Assembly: GCF_049306965.1 (NCBI RefSeq)
Contig: NC_133182.1
Coordinates: forward strand, 73,131,001 to 73,195,000
DNA from: Danio rerio
Lineage: Eukaryota; Chordata; Actinopteri; Cypriniformes; Danionidae
Direction of reading: 5' to 3'
DNA length: 64,000 nt
The notes beneath the pieces were generated by a model. It made no database searches. It saw only the letters and a program-made list of their open reading frames with translations, and was not told the DNA's origin. Each line of letters opens with the position of its first letter. Position 1 is the first letter of the stretch. This document shows positions 50,701 to 62,716 of the stretch, piece after piece. The position numbers and the translations under genes are program-made.

Positions 50701-51112
50701 TGCGACCCCCACTTTGAGAGCCTCTGATGTTATATGTTTTTATTAACATCTGCATTTACACCCAATTTTCTTTGTGTATATTACGAATGTGTGTATTTGA
50801 TTGTTGCAGAGAGATGGAAAAATCCAATTCATCTCATCTTGTATATTTGGTTGTTGTTTTTATTGCATTAATTGTATTAATATTTAAGTTTTTTGTTTTT
50901 GCCATGAAAATAGCCTTTGCCGCTGACTTGACAGCATTAAATTAAATATTTATGATATGATATATGTGGAGAGATTAATCGATTTAGAGATTCAGGGACA
51001 AGGTGATCACTTTATTGGGGGTCAAAACAATGCCTTTCCATACTTTCAAATCTTCAAGACATGCTGTTAGACTGCCTAGAGAACTCTTATCCTTTCTAAT
51101 CAGGTAGATTAT

Positions 51113-51266
51113 TAGGTCAATTCCTGCAGGGCCGCATCTCTGCATTTTTACTTCAACCCTAATCAAACACAGCTGATCTAATAGTCTTGAACACCTTGAT
51201 TAGTTGGATCAGCTGTGACTGATGCAGAGCTGTGGCCCTCCAGGAATTGAGTTTGAGACCTATGGA
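51113..51266. mobile_element. hAT-like MITE, left end worn
   Basis: AATTCCTGCAGGGCCGCATC and GGCCCTCCAGGAATTGAG inverted, the family of 15559. Confidence 0.55.
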
Positions 51267-51317
51267 TTAGGGGATGCAAGTTTTGCACAAGATGCGTCTA
51301 GATTTTTATAACATCTG

Positions 51318-51795
51318 CAGTTGAAGTCAGAATTATTAGCCCTCCTGAATTATTAGCCCTCTTGTATATTTTTCCCTTAATTTCTGTTTAACAGAGAGTT
51401 TTTCTTCAGTATTATTATAGACTCAATACTAATAACTGATTTCTTTTATCTTTGCCATGATGACGGTACAGAGTATTTGACTAGATATTTTTCAAGATAC
51501 TAGTATTGAGCTTAAAGTGACATTTAAAGGCTTAACTAGATTAACTAGGCAGGTTAGGGTAGTTCGGCAAGTGTGACGATAGTTTGTTTTGTAGACAATC
51601 AGAAAAAAATGCTTAGGAAGGCTAATAATATTGACCTTAAAATGTTTTTTAAATTAGCAACAGCTTTTATTGTATCCAAAATAAAACAAATAAGACTCTC
51701 TCCAGAAGAAATAATATTACAGGAACTATTGTCGAAGATTCCTTTTTCTGTTAAACATCATTTGAGAAATATTTGATATAGAAATTGACAGGAGG
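51318..51795 (+). mobile_element. CAGTTGAAGTC-family copy next to cyb5b exon 2
   Basis: Terminus CAGTTGAAGTCAGAATTATT then body in the opposite order to the 10473 copy (CTTTGCCATGATGACGGTAC, AAGTGACATTTAAAGGC, TAGATTAACTAGGCAGG). The far end is lost about 90 bases before exon 2. The 67-codon frame at 51573 is incidental. Confidence 0.65.
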
Positions 51796-51883
51796 GTGAA
51801 TCATTTGTATGTCAACGCGTGCATGACTGAACTGAAAAGTGGTGATGTCTAGAAGCTGTAAACGTTCCTTATCTCTTTCACAG

Positions 51884-52012
51884 CATCCAGGAGGCGAGGA
51901 GGTTTTGCTGGAGCAAGCAGGCGCAGATGCAACAGAAAGTTTTGAAGATGTGGGTCATTCAACAGACGCCCGGGAGATGCTCCAGCAGTATTACATTGGG
52001 GAGCTCCACATG
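51884..52012 (+). CDS. cyb5b: Cytochrome b5 type B, exon 2 (haem-binding core)
   Basis: 43 codons between a TTTCACAG acceptor and a GT donor at 52013, phase 0 at both ends. It carries both axial haem ligands: His in the HPGGE motif at the very start of the exon and His in the DVGHSTDAR motif. The segment [16 protein letters not shown] followed by ESFEDVGHS is nearly identical to what I recall of human CYB5B. The ATG at 51844 that opens a longer frame here is intronic. Confidence 0.95.
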
Positions 52013-52647
52013 GTACTGCTAGTTGACTTTATTATGAGTGTATTACTTTCAAGGCGCAATATGATGCTATTTTAGCTGGTCATCAATTTGTTTATTGGGT
52101 GTTTTAGAAAAGGCTAACGTGCTTTAATGCGAGTTTAATGGTCATGCTGGAAATTTAATAACTGTTAGCATGATCGCAAGTTTCATCTTTCAAGGCTTTT
52201 AAGGGCGTTATAAATAGCTCGTAATGGCATCAATTTGCTGTATCAGTTTGAGCTCAAATCAGATTTTGGTAAAGTGTATTATCATACCTATTGATTGGAA
52301 CTAGCTTTATAAGCACCACTTTAGCAAACTAAAATTCTCTCAAACCTTGACTTTCTTAGTGCGTGTTTTAGGATGGGCATTGTGCTAATATTTCAAAGTT
52401 TCACATGGACATTTGCAGTAGTAATATATGGAATTTGATCATGGAGTTTAATGTGTCTTGTTTGGAGTCATGTTTTCCCTCAAAAGTAGGGATGGGGAAA
52501 AGTGTTTGCATCCTTTAGCAATTAGCATCGATTCACAAATGAACTGGTAAAATATTGGTTACTACAGTTTAGTAAATGTATAATGCGATGTCAGAACAAA
52601 CATGGTTAAAAGTCATAGATATTGACATTATGTCGCCTACGCTATAA

Positions 52648-53124
52648 GGTATATGCCGAGCTAGTGGTGTTTCCATGCTGATAAACTTCCGGTTACCTGT
52701 TATTATTAGTTTTTTTTTCCATTTTAAACGATACTTTTTACAGCATCGATGTTGTAATGTAGTTAAAACACAATCAGTTAAATATACTCTGGCATTTAGT
52801 TAGTTGCTCAAGCGCAACACGAGACAAAAAGCCGTTTACACGCACTCGCCCGTCAGAATCGGCAGGCTAGCGCAGAAGCTCCATTGAATATACTGGGGTA
52901 AAATAAATGCTCATATTTTAAAGATATGGCGGGGGGAAATGTAATTTAATGCAGTGCTTCTTGTACTTTATATTGTATATCACTCAGCCAGTGGAAATCG
53001 CTGATTTTTAAAGAAAACAGACCTTAAACGTGCCGTTTTTGTAATGGCAAACAGTTCACAGGAAGCGCTTAACCTAGGTTACTAGCAACTTAAAAGTCCT
53101 ATTAGCATGCTTCGGCATATACCC
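52648..53124. mobile_element. Possible TIR element with GGTATATGCCGA ends
   Basis: GGTATATGCCGAGC and GCTTCGGCATATACCCC are inverted partners about 475 bases apart. No duplication confirmed. Confidence 0.4.
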
Positions 53125-54105
53125 CATTGTTGTGTATTGGTAGGAATCCGTCAATAGAGCCGCCATTTTAGTACAGGGTAGTGCACCTTTGAAATGAACG
53201 TGGGACCCAAGGTGCAGTTGAGAACTGGCCATCCAGAGCCATAGATATGTAAACGTATATTCGTATATCTATGATCAAGAGTTTTCCCCGTGGACAGTAT
53301 GCAAATATATTTTTAAAATTACGAAAATTATAATTTTTTGTATTTACTTTTCTACATAGATGGATAAGTGACGGCACAGGCATTGCAGACAAAGAGCGTG
53401 TGTTTGTTTGCATGGAAATGCATTATCCACTCTCCCTGTTAAATTTGATCTAATCCATGTCCTGAAACACGCCTCCTCTCCTGCTTTCACTTCTCATTCT
53501 AATGGAGAAAGCAATTTGTTTGTGAATGAATCCCCTTTATGAATGACTCGTACACTTAGCCGACAATAATACAAGTTTCTAGCACCGCGGCATCTTGTCA
53601 TATTTCATAACATTGTTTGGTGATTTTTATCAACAAAACAAGCATAAGACTTGTATTTAGTGTGAGTTTGGTATTACTTTGCCTTATGGTCATTGCAGTA
53701 AGAGACTGTATTATAATCTTGTTCATCACAAAAGTTCGTAACATACAATAACGCGAAAAAAAACTTTTTACCTGTGAAACGTTCTGCCTCTGTGCTTTGT
53801 TTTCTTTGTTTGCTCGTTACTACACCCGTACACAGTGCTAAAAGTCCAGCATCCTCACATCGGCTTTGGACTTGACTAGTGCGGTTGAACGACATTTGTC
53901 CTGGTAGCCCTGCACAAATAGTGGTGCTGTTTTGAAGCATGCTCAGGGTCCGGTTATGATATCTATGGTTAAAAGCAACTGTGAGCATGGTGAAGGATGA
54001 GCTGTAAAAGGGATGGCCCAGCCAAAAACACAAATGAAAATATACTGAAGAATAGTTGAAAAACTAAAAACCATTGACTCCTTGCTTGGTATTTTTTTTT
54101 TCAAG

Positions 54106-54320
54106 TGGTGCTCACTGCAGAGCTATTTGGACAGAGCTGAGCTCCAGCAAGGGGAGCTTGAGCTCCAGCTCCTCCTTCCTTGCACTTTTTCTACAAGTGA
54201 TGTCACTGGGGGTTGGGGTTAGGGGTGAATGTACGCATTAAAGCAGCTTATAGGAGGAGGAGTTGGAGCTTGAGCCCCCCTTCATTGGAGCCCAAGTGGC
54301 TCTGCAGCGAGCAGTGTCTC
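54106..54320. mobile_element. Palindromic element with GCTCACTGCAGAG ends
   Basis: GTGCTCACTGCAGAGCTATT and GTGGCTCTGCAGCGAGCAGT are inverted, with a second inverted pair (GGGAGCTTGAGCTCCAGCTC and GGAGTTGGAGCTTGAGC) inside. Non-coding. Confidence 0.55.
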
Positions 54321-54726
54321 TTTTTTTCCCTATGTTGTTTATTAATGGATCTTTTTTTCTCCAATATTCTTCAGAACAAATAGTTTTATATTCAAAAGAG
54401 GGAAGTCACGAAAGTGTAGAATTGCTTGAGTGTGAAGAAATGAAGAAATCTGTGAACTGTCCCTTTAAGATAACACGTATGAACTGTTTGAATGGTGGAA
54501 TTCAGCCAAAAAATGGGATTGAAAAGTACATCAGTTTGTGAATTTTAAATTCTATGAAATTCGTGTTCACTTTGAAAAGTCTGAAAAATGTAAGGTGCAC
54601 TATAAATACCCATTATACACTTAGCTGGGGGGAAAAGTTTGATACTTCATGCACCCAACTGGAAGAACCAAATATGGTTACTTCATTGCCATCGATTATG
54701 TAAAATTACAAAAATGTTAAGGTTGG

Positions 54727-55082
54727 GTGGCACGGTGGCGTAGTGGTTAGCACTTTCTCCTAACAGCAAGAAGATTGGTGGTTCGAGTTCCAGCTGGGCT
54801 ACTTGGCATTTCTGTGTGGAGTTTGCATGTTCTTCCCGCGTTGGCGTGGGTTTCCTCCCAGTGCTTCAGTTTCCCCCCAGTCTAAAGACATGTGCTAGAG
54901 TTGAGTGAAATAAACTAAAGTGGCCGTAGTGTATGAGTGTGTGTGTGAATGACTGTGTATAGATGTTTCCCAGTATTGGGAGTATTTTGTCACATCCGGT
55001 GCATAAAACATATGCTGGAATAGTTGACGGTTTATTCTCCTGTAGCAACCCCAGATAAATAAGGGACTAAGCAGAAAGAAAC
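54727..55082 (+). mobile_element. DANA SINE, plus orientation
   Basis: Begins with the tRNA-like head (GTGGCACGGTGGCGTAGTGG, GGTGGTTCGAGTTCC as B box) and runs to AATAAGGGACTAAGCAGAAA. The only near-full plus-strand copy in the window. Confidence 0.85.
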
Positions 55083-55303
55083 AACTACTAACACTCTAGT
55101 ATTTTAATGAGTGGCCTTTAAAGAGTTAATTTTAAAGCGTAGGGGCGAGGCTTTTAATGTCAAAATCACAAAAGAACCTTATAAAGTTCATACAAAAGAC
55201 GGTTGAGTGCCTAGTACATGGTGTGTTTGTGACTATTGCATAATGAGTCATTGGGACATGAAGTTCCTATTCAAGAAGTGACAAATTGTTCATTCAATTA
55301 TAG

Positions 55304-55445
55304 TCTTTGGACTGTGGGGGAAATCAGAGCACCCGGAGGAAACCCTCGCCAACAGGGGAGAACATGCAAACTTCAGCTGCGATTCAAACCAGCGACTTTC
55401 CTGCTGTGAGGCGACAGTGCTAACCACTGAGCCACTGTGCTGCCA
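55304..55445 (-). mobile_element. DANA SINE head half
   Basis: TCTTTGGACTGTGGGGGAAA to CAGTGCTAACCACTGAGCC; tail half absent. Ends about 110 bases before cyb5b exon 3. Confidence 0.75.
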
Positions 55446-55553
55446 TTTTATTATCATTTTTATCATTCATATTTTGATTAATAAAAATTGAATTTGTGAA
55501 GCCCTAATGTAATATCTTTTGCTGTAGTAATGCTTTTCTTTTCTTACTCTTAG

Positions 55554-55580
55554 GATGATCGAAAGAAAGAATCAAAAAAG
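55554..55580 (+). CDS. cyb5b: Cytochrome b5 type B, exon 3 (27-base micro-exon)
   Basis: A 9-codon exon (DDRKKESKK) between TTACTCTTAG and GTAAAAC, phase 0 both sides. It encodes the charged linker between the haem domain and the membrane anchor. Its position and charge match the linker in vertebrate CYB5B; too short for frame prediction, so support comes from splice sites and phase. Confidence 0.8.
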
Positions 55581-55691
55581 GTAAAACTTATTCTTAACTT
55601 TTCTGGATCTTTTGTGACCAAAATTGATCGTCATGTAAAAGTTTTAGCAGTTTGTTGACGTTTATTTGCTTTATCATTCTTTTACCTTTAG

Positions 55692-55723
55692 GAAGTTTAC
55701 ATTACAACTTCCAAAGATTCCAG
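55692..55723 (+). CDS. cyb5b: Cytochrome b5 type B, exon 4
   Basis: A 32-base exon (EVYITTSKDS plus two bases) between TTTACCTTTAG and GTATGAA. It ends in phase 2 and completes an Arg codon with exon 5. It extends the linker ahead of the transmembrane helix. Confidence 0.78.
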
Positions 55724-55765
55724 GTATGAAGTCTGATTTACTTCTCACAAAAATTACAATATTCA

Positions 55766-55767
<2 letters not shown>

Positions 55768-55854
<87 letters not shown>
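55768..55854. repeat. AT microsatellite in cyb5b intron 4
   Basis: 87 bases of AT filling more than half of the 164-base intron between exons 4 and 5. Confidence 0.95.
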
Positions 55855-55858
<4 letters not shown>

Positions 55859-55887
55859 AAAATTCATTGTTTGTCTTTTTTCCTCAG

Positions 55888-55978
55888 GTCGTGGAGCACC
55901 TGGTTTATTCCTGCCATAGCTGCTGTTTTAGTGGGCATCATGTACCGTTACTACACCTTGGAGCACAAATCATCCTGA
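55888..55978 (+). CDS. cyb5b: Cytochrome b5 type B, exon 5 (membrane anchor)
   Basis: Last coding exon, after a pyrimidine-rich TTTTTCCTCAG acceptor. It encodes a single tail-anchor helix (about WFIPAIAAVLVGIMY) and the C-terminus RYYTLEHKSS, then TGA at 55976. The short basic tail after the helix (YRYYT.E.KSS) is the hallmark that separates the mitochondrial B isoform from the ER isoform. The frame drawn from 55867 in another phase is a shadow. Confidence 0.93.
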
Positions 55979-56390
55979 AATTTGCCACTAATAGATATTT
56001 CTGTTGTCTGGAGGCCTTGACTTGTTTGACAGAGTCCATAAGATCACTCTCTCAAAACTCTTGCTCATTCTGTCTTCTTTCATTTCTGCTCAGCCCACTA
56101 TTTGGAAAGGATCCATAGCTTAGTGGCTCATGTAGACTGGCTTTTCTACCACGATTTCCAGTTCTGTCTGGAAACTTTTTTTTCTGTCATTTTATTTCAT
56201 CTTTAAAATGTGCATGGAAATGATTTCCACCGCTCTGTGTTGTTGATTCAGCTCCTTTAGTGATGGTGCAACTTGTACTGATCCAAATTTGCAGATTTTT
56301 TTGACAAATCACGCGTACACAGCATTTGCATAGCTGCTATTCAATGTTTGATTATTACCAGAGGATTTTGACCAAATGATTTAAATCAGG

Positions 56391-56916
56391 CAGGTCCAAA
56401 GTCAATGATGGAGGGTCGGTGTCCTGCAAAGTTTAGTTCCAACCCCAATCAGACACACCTGGGCTAGCTAATCAAGCTCTTAAGCTGCGGTCACACTAGA
56501 GTTGGTGTGTGTGAAATTCTGTCGTACTTCCCTGCGAAAAGGGGCAGTATTGAACAAGATGATTAGACATTAAAAAAGCAAGCGATTTGCTCCATGTTTA
56601 AATTTCTGTCCAGACAGGTTATGTTTTGATCCTCAATTGGTCTCACGCAGTCATGTCATGCGATTTCATAGGTCAGAGTTCACCAAGCTTGAACTTTGCA
56701 CCGCGGCAACCTGCAAAACTTGACGCATGACCTTGCGTTTCCGGTCTGACGCAATCGTGTGCGTATGAAAACAAGTTGAAACAAGTATGAAGACAAGTTC
56801 AGTGTGACAGCAGCTTTACTAGGCTTTCTAGAAACATCCTTGCAGGTGTGTTGAGGCACGTTGGAGCTAAAATCTGCAGGACACCTGCCCTCCAGGACCG
56901 AGTTTGGGCACCCCTT
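56391..56916. mobile_element. hAT-like MITE, interrupted
   Basis: Left CAGGTCCAAAGTCAATGATG, right GACCGAGTTTGGGCACCCCT, family of 43554 and 36589. The element at 56483 splits it. Confidence 0.55.
56483..56815. mobile_element. PIF/Harbinger-like nested element with TTA duplication
   Basis: AGCTGCGGTCACACTAGAG and GTGTGACAGCAGCT are inverted, TTA on each side (56480-56482, 56816-56818). Removing it restores the host MITE. Confidence 0.7.
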
Positions 56917-57216
56917 ATTGAAGTGGTACTTTTTCAAGCATAATGTACTCTGCTGTTTTTAACATAGATTAAAAAAGTTAGTTCAACCAAAAATTGAAAG
57001 GTGTTTTATTTGTGATTAACTGACTTTAGTTTAAAACAATTGAGCAAACGTGTTGTCTTATAATTATCAAGTTAACAAACTTATGCATAATTGTGAAAGT
57101 CAGTGTTTACTAATTAAATTTTAATAAAATCAACCTGTTAATTTTAAGGCAACAGGTTTACTCCCTTTTTTCTTTGAAAGTGAAATAACTAATCACTTTT
57201 TACAGTGGATGTATTA

Positions 57217-58525
57217 ACCCTTAAGCACTGTTCAAATTTCCTACTCTTTTGTTATGTTCAGGATGAAAACATCCACTGAATTAAACTGCTGTAAAAATGC
57301 ATCAGATAAATAGTTTATTCAAATTATTTTAAATGAATCTGTTAATCAACCTCAGTCCTGATCAAAACTACTAAAATGCTTAGAAAATTACAAGATTTTA
57401 ACTCTTTAATTGGCAAAATCACAAATGATGTCACTTATCAGGTAAAAAACACACAAAAAATGATGTATTTTCAATATAAAAAGTAGTTGTGGACTGGGTT
57501 TCTTAAACCTTTTATCACAGTCTTGGATGTGAGCGATTAGTAAAAACATTGGCTTTGATGCATTGTTAGATAAATTTAATTTTGTCTCCCTAATTTACTG
57601 TTGGTGTCTGTTTTTGCACAATTGACCTACATTATAACCACATTTGATGGTGCATAAATACACAGGCTTTGTTTTTGTTTACTCCATGTAGTTCTGAGAG
57701 CTGAGATGAACAATTAGATTTTCTTAGACGCATCAAGGTAAGTGCGCAATGGTCACTTTTACACACTCAGACACACAAATACACACTCAAATTTGTTTTT
57801 ATACTCCATATAAAATCTAGAAACTAAGCTTTTTTTGTTTTTTACACAGGGCTATTTAAAGGGTTAATGGTGCCAAATGATAATCAACCTCTTCCAACAG
57901 GGAAAACCACCAACAATCAAAAATGCATGATTATATGTTGAGATGTTTTTGTAATAATAAAAAAGTGGATATAATGGAAGTCAATGGAGTAAAAACAGCC
58001 ACTAACAGAAAATTAGGCAGAACAAATTAAAATCAATCAGAACAATGCATCAAAGGCCCAATGTTGTTTCACATGTTCAAGACATTTATAAAAGATTTTC
58101 AAAATTCAGTCCACAAAATTTTTATTTTATTTTAAATAAATCATTTTGTGTGTGTTTTATTTCACCAAATCACTGACATCATTTATGAATTTGGCAATTA
58201 GAGAGAAAATCCTGTAATTTTCTAAGCAATTTAGTAATTTTGATCAGGACTGAGGTTGATTAACAGATTTATGCATACATATGTGGAAAAAGTATTTAAT
58301 ACTGATGCAGTTTTACAGCTGTTTAATTCATTGGATGTTTTCATCCTGAACATATCAAAAGGATAATAAATTTGCCCAGAGTGTATCGTTCTTAAAATGT
58401 GTGTTAAAATAAGATGTCACCAAAAATCATTCTGCTAGCTTAAACACAGAGAACGTTATGGCCAAATTAAGACGCAAAATCACCCTAGAGTGGATGAAAA
58501 CATCCGCAACAGTACATAAGGGTTG
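57217..58525. mobile_element. Element with about 220 bp terminal inverted repeats
   Basis: Left AACCCTTAAGCACTGTT and right CAACAGTACATAAGGGTT. Inside, the stretch from TTCAGGATGAAAACATCCAC through TCAGTCCTGATCAAAACTAC to GATGTCA on the left (to about 57435) is repeated inverted at about 58165-58355. No intact frame. Superfamily not assigned. Confidence 0.65.
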
Positions 58526-58991
58526 AAAAACACACTAAATAATGATATTTTAGAGAATTTTGGTTAACAAACCAGATATTTTTATTTCATTTTCCACATT
58601 TTTTGGTGAACTATTCCTTCAAGAAGAGCTAGAATATGTTGTCATGGTTTCAAATATTGTCATATCATTTTTGCACCAGAGTTGTCATTCAACAACAGAC
58701 TACATGCCGTTGCGAACAGTGCTTTAACGTTAAATGCACATTTGTTTTCTTACAGAGATTTCTAGTGCGGTACCTCTATCTACACACTTGAAATTGTCTC
58801 CATTGCTCAGCCTTTTCGCAATGATTTTTACCAAGACCATTTATTACAATGTTGATAAGAACATTTTGTTTGGGGAGGAGTTTGATACTTGAACTGTTGT
58901 ACAGAGTATTGGGTACCTGTTCATTGCTTTTAGTCATATGCTTCTCTGTTGAATTGTTCTTAGCACCTGCATGTATTTTCTAGCTTTTGCT

Positions 58992-59830
<839 letters not shown>

Positions 59831-60600
59831 GCAAGTGTTGCCTTTAATGTTCAACTTGTAAAGTGTGAGGTAAACCAAAATGTCTACTGTTCTGTTATAA
59901 ATATTACATTGTATTTCCTTCTCTAACAATGTTTCACCATTTATATCAGGTAGCTTTTAATCATACTCCGAGTCATTAATATGCATTTGTTTTTAGGTAA
60001 TCCTGATGTATCATTAACATTGAATGACGCAAACTATTACTGAGTGAGCTCTGTTCTGTTCCTTTGTTTTCCTCTTCAGTATCCTGCCATGTGTTATTTT
60101 GAGTTTCATATTTGCCTTTTTTTTTTAAGTCTGTCCACATTCCTGCCCCAAGATATGTGCAAATTATTAATATAATTTTTCTTGCAAGCCTGTGTTAATT
60201 TGTTCAGCTTTGACCAACAACTGATGTTCAGACGTCTCTGTGTGCATTTGGTTTGTGTAGAAATCGATGACAATGTTAAATCTTTATTGGATCATATTCT
60301 AATGTCATATGTAGTTTATTACGAGTATAAATGAAAAATAAATGTTTTTGTCTGACAATAGGGGAAAAAAGAGTCCAGGGCCTTAAATGTGGCCAGAAAA
60401 GCTATGTATTTAATAGTAATAACAATAATAAAAGGATTATGAGGAATATTTGTGGTATATTGCTATGACTGACATATTGAATTAATGTGCTATATAAATG
60501 TCAGCTGTGTCACAATAAATTATTTCGAATGCAGATACGTCTGTGTGCTTTGTTATCATTGTATTAAACTGTAAATTGAACTTTAGCCGACAGCTAGCTC
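59831..60600. other. Downstream of cyb5b, no repeat recognised
   Basis: AT-rich, single-copy-looking, possibly 3' UTR up to 60342. Confidence 0.4.
60337..60342 (+). terminator. cyb5b: Candidate distal polyadenylation signal for cyb5b
   Basis: AATAAA in an AT-rich tract followed by a T-rich and GT-containing stretch. Using it would give a 3' UTR of about 4.4 kb containing the ATCT array; nearer hexamers exist (for example near 58134), so the choice is uncertain. Confidence 0.3.
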
Positions 60601-60625
60601 TTTGCATCTCTCTATTGGTCGCCCA

Positions 60626-60981
60626 CTGAAGATAGGCAGGGCAGTACTTTTTATCGGAGACCACATGGGAAAGCTAGGTTTCTGCTGGAAGTGGTGTTAG
60701 TGATGCCAGCAGGGGGCGCTCAACCTGCGGTCTGTGTGGGTCCTAACGCCCCAGTATTGTGAAGGGGACACTATACTTTTCTGTGAGCTCCGTCTTTCGG
60801 ATGAGACGTTAAACCAGAGGTCCTGACTCTCTGTGGTTGTTAATACTTCCAGGATGTTCTTTGAAAAAAGCCTTAAGCCTGGCATCCTGGCTAAATTTGC
60901 CCACTGGCCTGTGTCCATCATGGCCTCCTATCCATCCCCATATCATTATTGGCTTCATCACTCTGTCTCAACCAATCAGCT
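60626..60981 (+). mobile_element. SINE3 copy, truncated by another element
   Basis: GATAGGCAGGGCAGTAC, GAGACCACATGGGAAAGCTA, CCAGCAGGGGGCGCTCAACC and TTTCGGATGAGACGTTAAAC match the 34455 copy. It breaks off after CCAATCAGCTG. Confidence 0.75.
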
Positions 60982-61230
60982 GGGGCCTCGTGCATCAACG
61001 ATGTGTACGCACAAAATCTTTGCGTACGCCAGGTTTCACTCTCATGTTTGGATTTACAAACGATTAAATTAACATGAGTGTGCGTTGGTCTGCGCCAACT
61101 TCTTGTCTGGCGTACGTACATTTCGTGGGTGTGTTTGTTTTATTTCCATTAGCGACTCCTAGAGGCAATTATGGTAAATTGCACACTACAAAGTATCGCA
61201 CCAACACGTGTGAAAAGCATTGCTGTTCAG
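60982..61230 (+). mobile_element. 5' part of a GGGGCCTCATG-family transposon
   Basis: GGGGCCTCGTGCATCAACGA, TTTGCGTACGCCAGGTTTCA and ATTAGCGACTCCTAGAGGCA align with 19647-19850; the right end is missing. Confidence 0.7.
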
Positions 61231-61495
61231 TTATTATTGATAAAATGGATTTATTGACAACGTATATATTTTATTTTACCAATTATGTGATTTTTAGAAC
61301 ATATGAAAGCATTTGCAAACGTATACAACCCTTAGTCTATGGCAATGGCAGTGTTAGCTTTATTAGAGGACTTTGTTAATGGTTGAATCCGAAGGGAAAC
61401 TGGCCTATGAGCCGTTTCAGATTTTGAACAAGTTGCTGGTCGACTTAAGAAGTCGAAAGGTCTTTGTAGACTGGACATAAATATGTATGGGTAAG

Positions 61496-61566
61496 TTGGC
61501 GGTTCATTCGGCTGTGGCGACCACAGATTAAAAAAGGGACTAAGCCGAAGAGAAAGTGAATGAATT
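61496..61566 (+). mobile_element. DANA SINE tail fragment
   Basis: AAGTTGGCGGTTCATTCGGC to AGGGACTAAGCCGAAGAG. Confidence 0.7.
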
Positions 61567-61739
61567 AATAGTATATGAGCACGAATTCACAAGATTTTGT
61601 TTCTTTTATTGTAACAAAATCCAAGATTAAACCATCCCAATGAGTCGTTCAGCTCACCATTTAACTTACTAACTTGACTCACTTTACTGAATCGTTTGAA
61701 ACCAGTTCAAAACAAAAGTGATTCGCTCGCTCGGCCAGG

Positions 61740-61790
61740 AAAAGGATTGACGTCACTCGGCTTTGACTGCTGGGATAGTAATGGCGGCTT
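61740..61790 (+). promoter_or_regulatory. dhx38: dhx38 promoter with CRE-type and YY1-type boxes
   Basis: A perfect palindromic TGACGTCA (61748-61755) is followed 24 bases later by AATGGCGGC (61780-61788), a strong match to the YY1 site seen at the start of many housekeeping genes. No TATA box is present. Both lie upstream of a good splice donor at 61926, consistent with a TATA-less promoter for the downstream gene. Confidence 0.55.
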
Positions 61791-61925
61791 ACTGTACACA
61801 TTGTTGACGTTTGCCGCTATGTTATATATTTCTTATTTTGCCACATCATACACTACTTCTTTTATACCACCGAGAAGCGTTTTGAGGAACACATATATCT
61901 GACGTCCGAGGATATCACTGAAAAG
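61780..61925 (+). other. dhx38: Probable non-coding exon 1 of dhx38
   Basis: Sequence after the promoter boxes up to a GAAAAG|GTAAAC donor at 61926. It contains short upstream frames, including an 8-codon one starting in the YY1 motif (61781-61807) and a 27-codon one ending at 61902. The exon start is inferred, not seen. The next exon starts after TTTATAG at 63607. Confidence 0.5.
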
Positions 61926-62716
61926 GTAAACTGCTATTGTATAATTGAGTAACGTTGTTTGTTACATTAACAAACGTTAGCAGTTCGTTAATGACATTCA
62001 TTTGTATTTAATCAACTGGATTACACATTGTAATTAAATCAAATATTGATAATATTGTTTACATAACGCTGGTTTTCTAAACTCAACGTTATATGTTATC
62101 GGTTCATAAACCTCATTGCACATTTACCCGTGGTAAACAATACACTAAGTTATAGTCACTGCAGTTATCGAGTATTGGTCTGTAAAGAGTTATACTGACA
62201 ATAAGATAGAGGTAAAGTTAGTTTTATATTCGCACATTCATTCATTTAGCAGTCTCTATATTGTTTATCATGTTACTTTAAAAAATCGATCGGAATTAGC
62301 ATGCAAGTATGACTTCAAAACAACACTAACACTATCTAATTTACTGTAAACAATGTTGTATTTTCATAGTCATTTGCTGCTAATATGATTTATCTATTTA
62401 GAATTTGCAAAGAATACTTTCCTTAAAATTATATCATTAAGGAGAATGTCTGAATATCTGAAAATAAAACCCAACTATACGTCTCTGACAATAAGTGGTG
62501 ACCTGAATTTATGGGACGTATTCAAAATGTCCGAGAGCTGAAGGACTGTGTGTTGTTGTTTTAATTTAGGCTAATATGTCTATAAATATTACAAAGTACA
62601 ACATTTTTACATGTACATTTATTAATTTGGCTGAGGACTCACACATGAGAGGAATAGAAGTAATCAAAGAGAGAGTTTTAATTAGAAGCTGCTCAGGTTA
62701 TGATTTTATTAACCCC

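Larger units (their letters stand above)
46621..51883 (+). other. cyb5b: cyb5b intron 1
   Basis: 5.26 kb, GT/AG. It holds a DANA SINE, two AT microsatellites, two short hAT-like elements with 8 bp duplications, an hAT-like MITE and a CAGTTGAAGTC-type element close to exon 2, plus a zinc-finger-like fragment at 49.8 kb. 46690-47490 is AT-rich with nothing recognised. Confidence 0.85.
52013..55553 (+). other. cyb5b: cyb5b intron 2
   Basis: 3.54 kb, GT/AG. It contains a possible terminal-inverted-repeat element (52648-53124), a palindromic element (54106-54320) and two DANA SINE copies. 53150-54060 shows a 119-codon minus-strand open frame (53674-54033) with no recognisable domain; it is probably part of a dispersed repeat. 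Confidence 0.8.

Noticed and set aside
53674-54033. 119-codon minus-strand frame in cyb5b intron 2
   Set aside because: No recognisable domain or splice partners; likely dispersed repeat.
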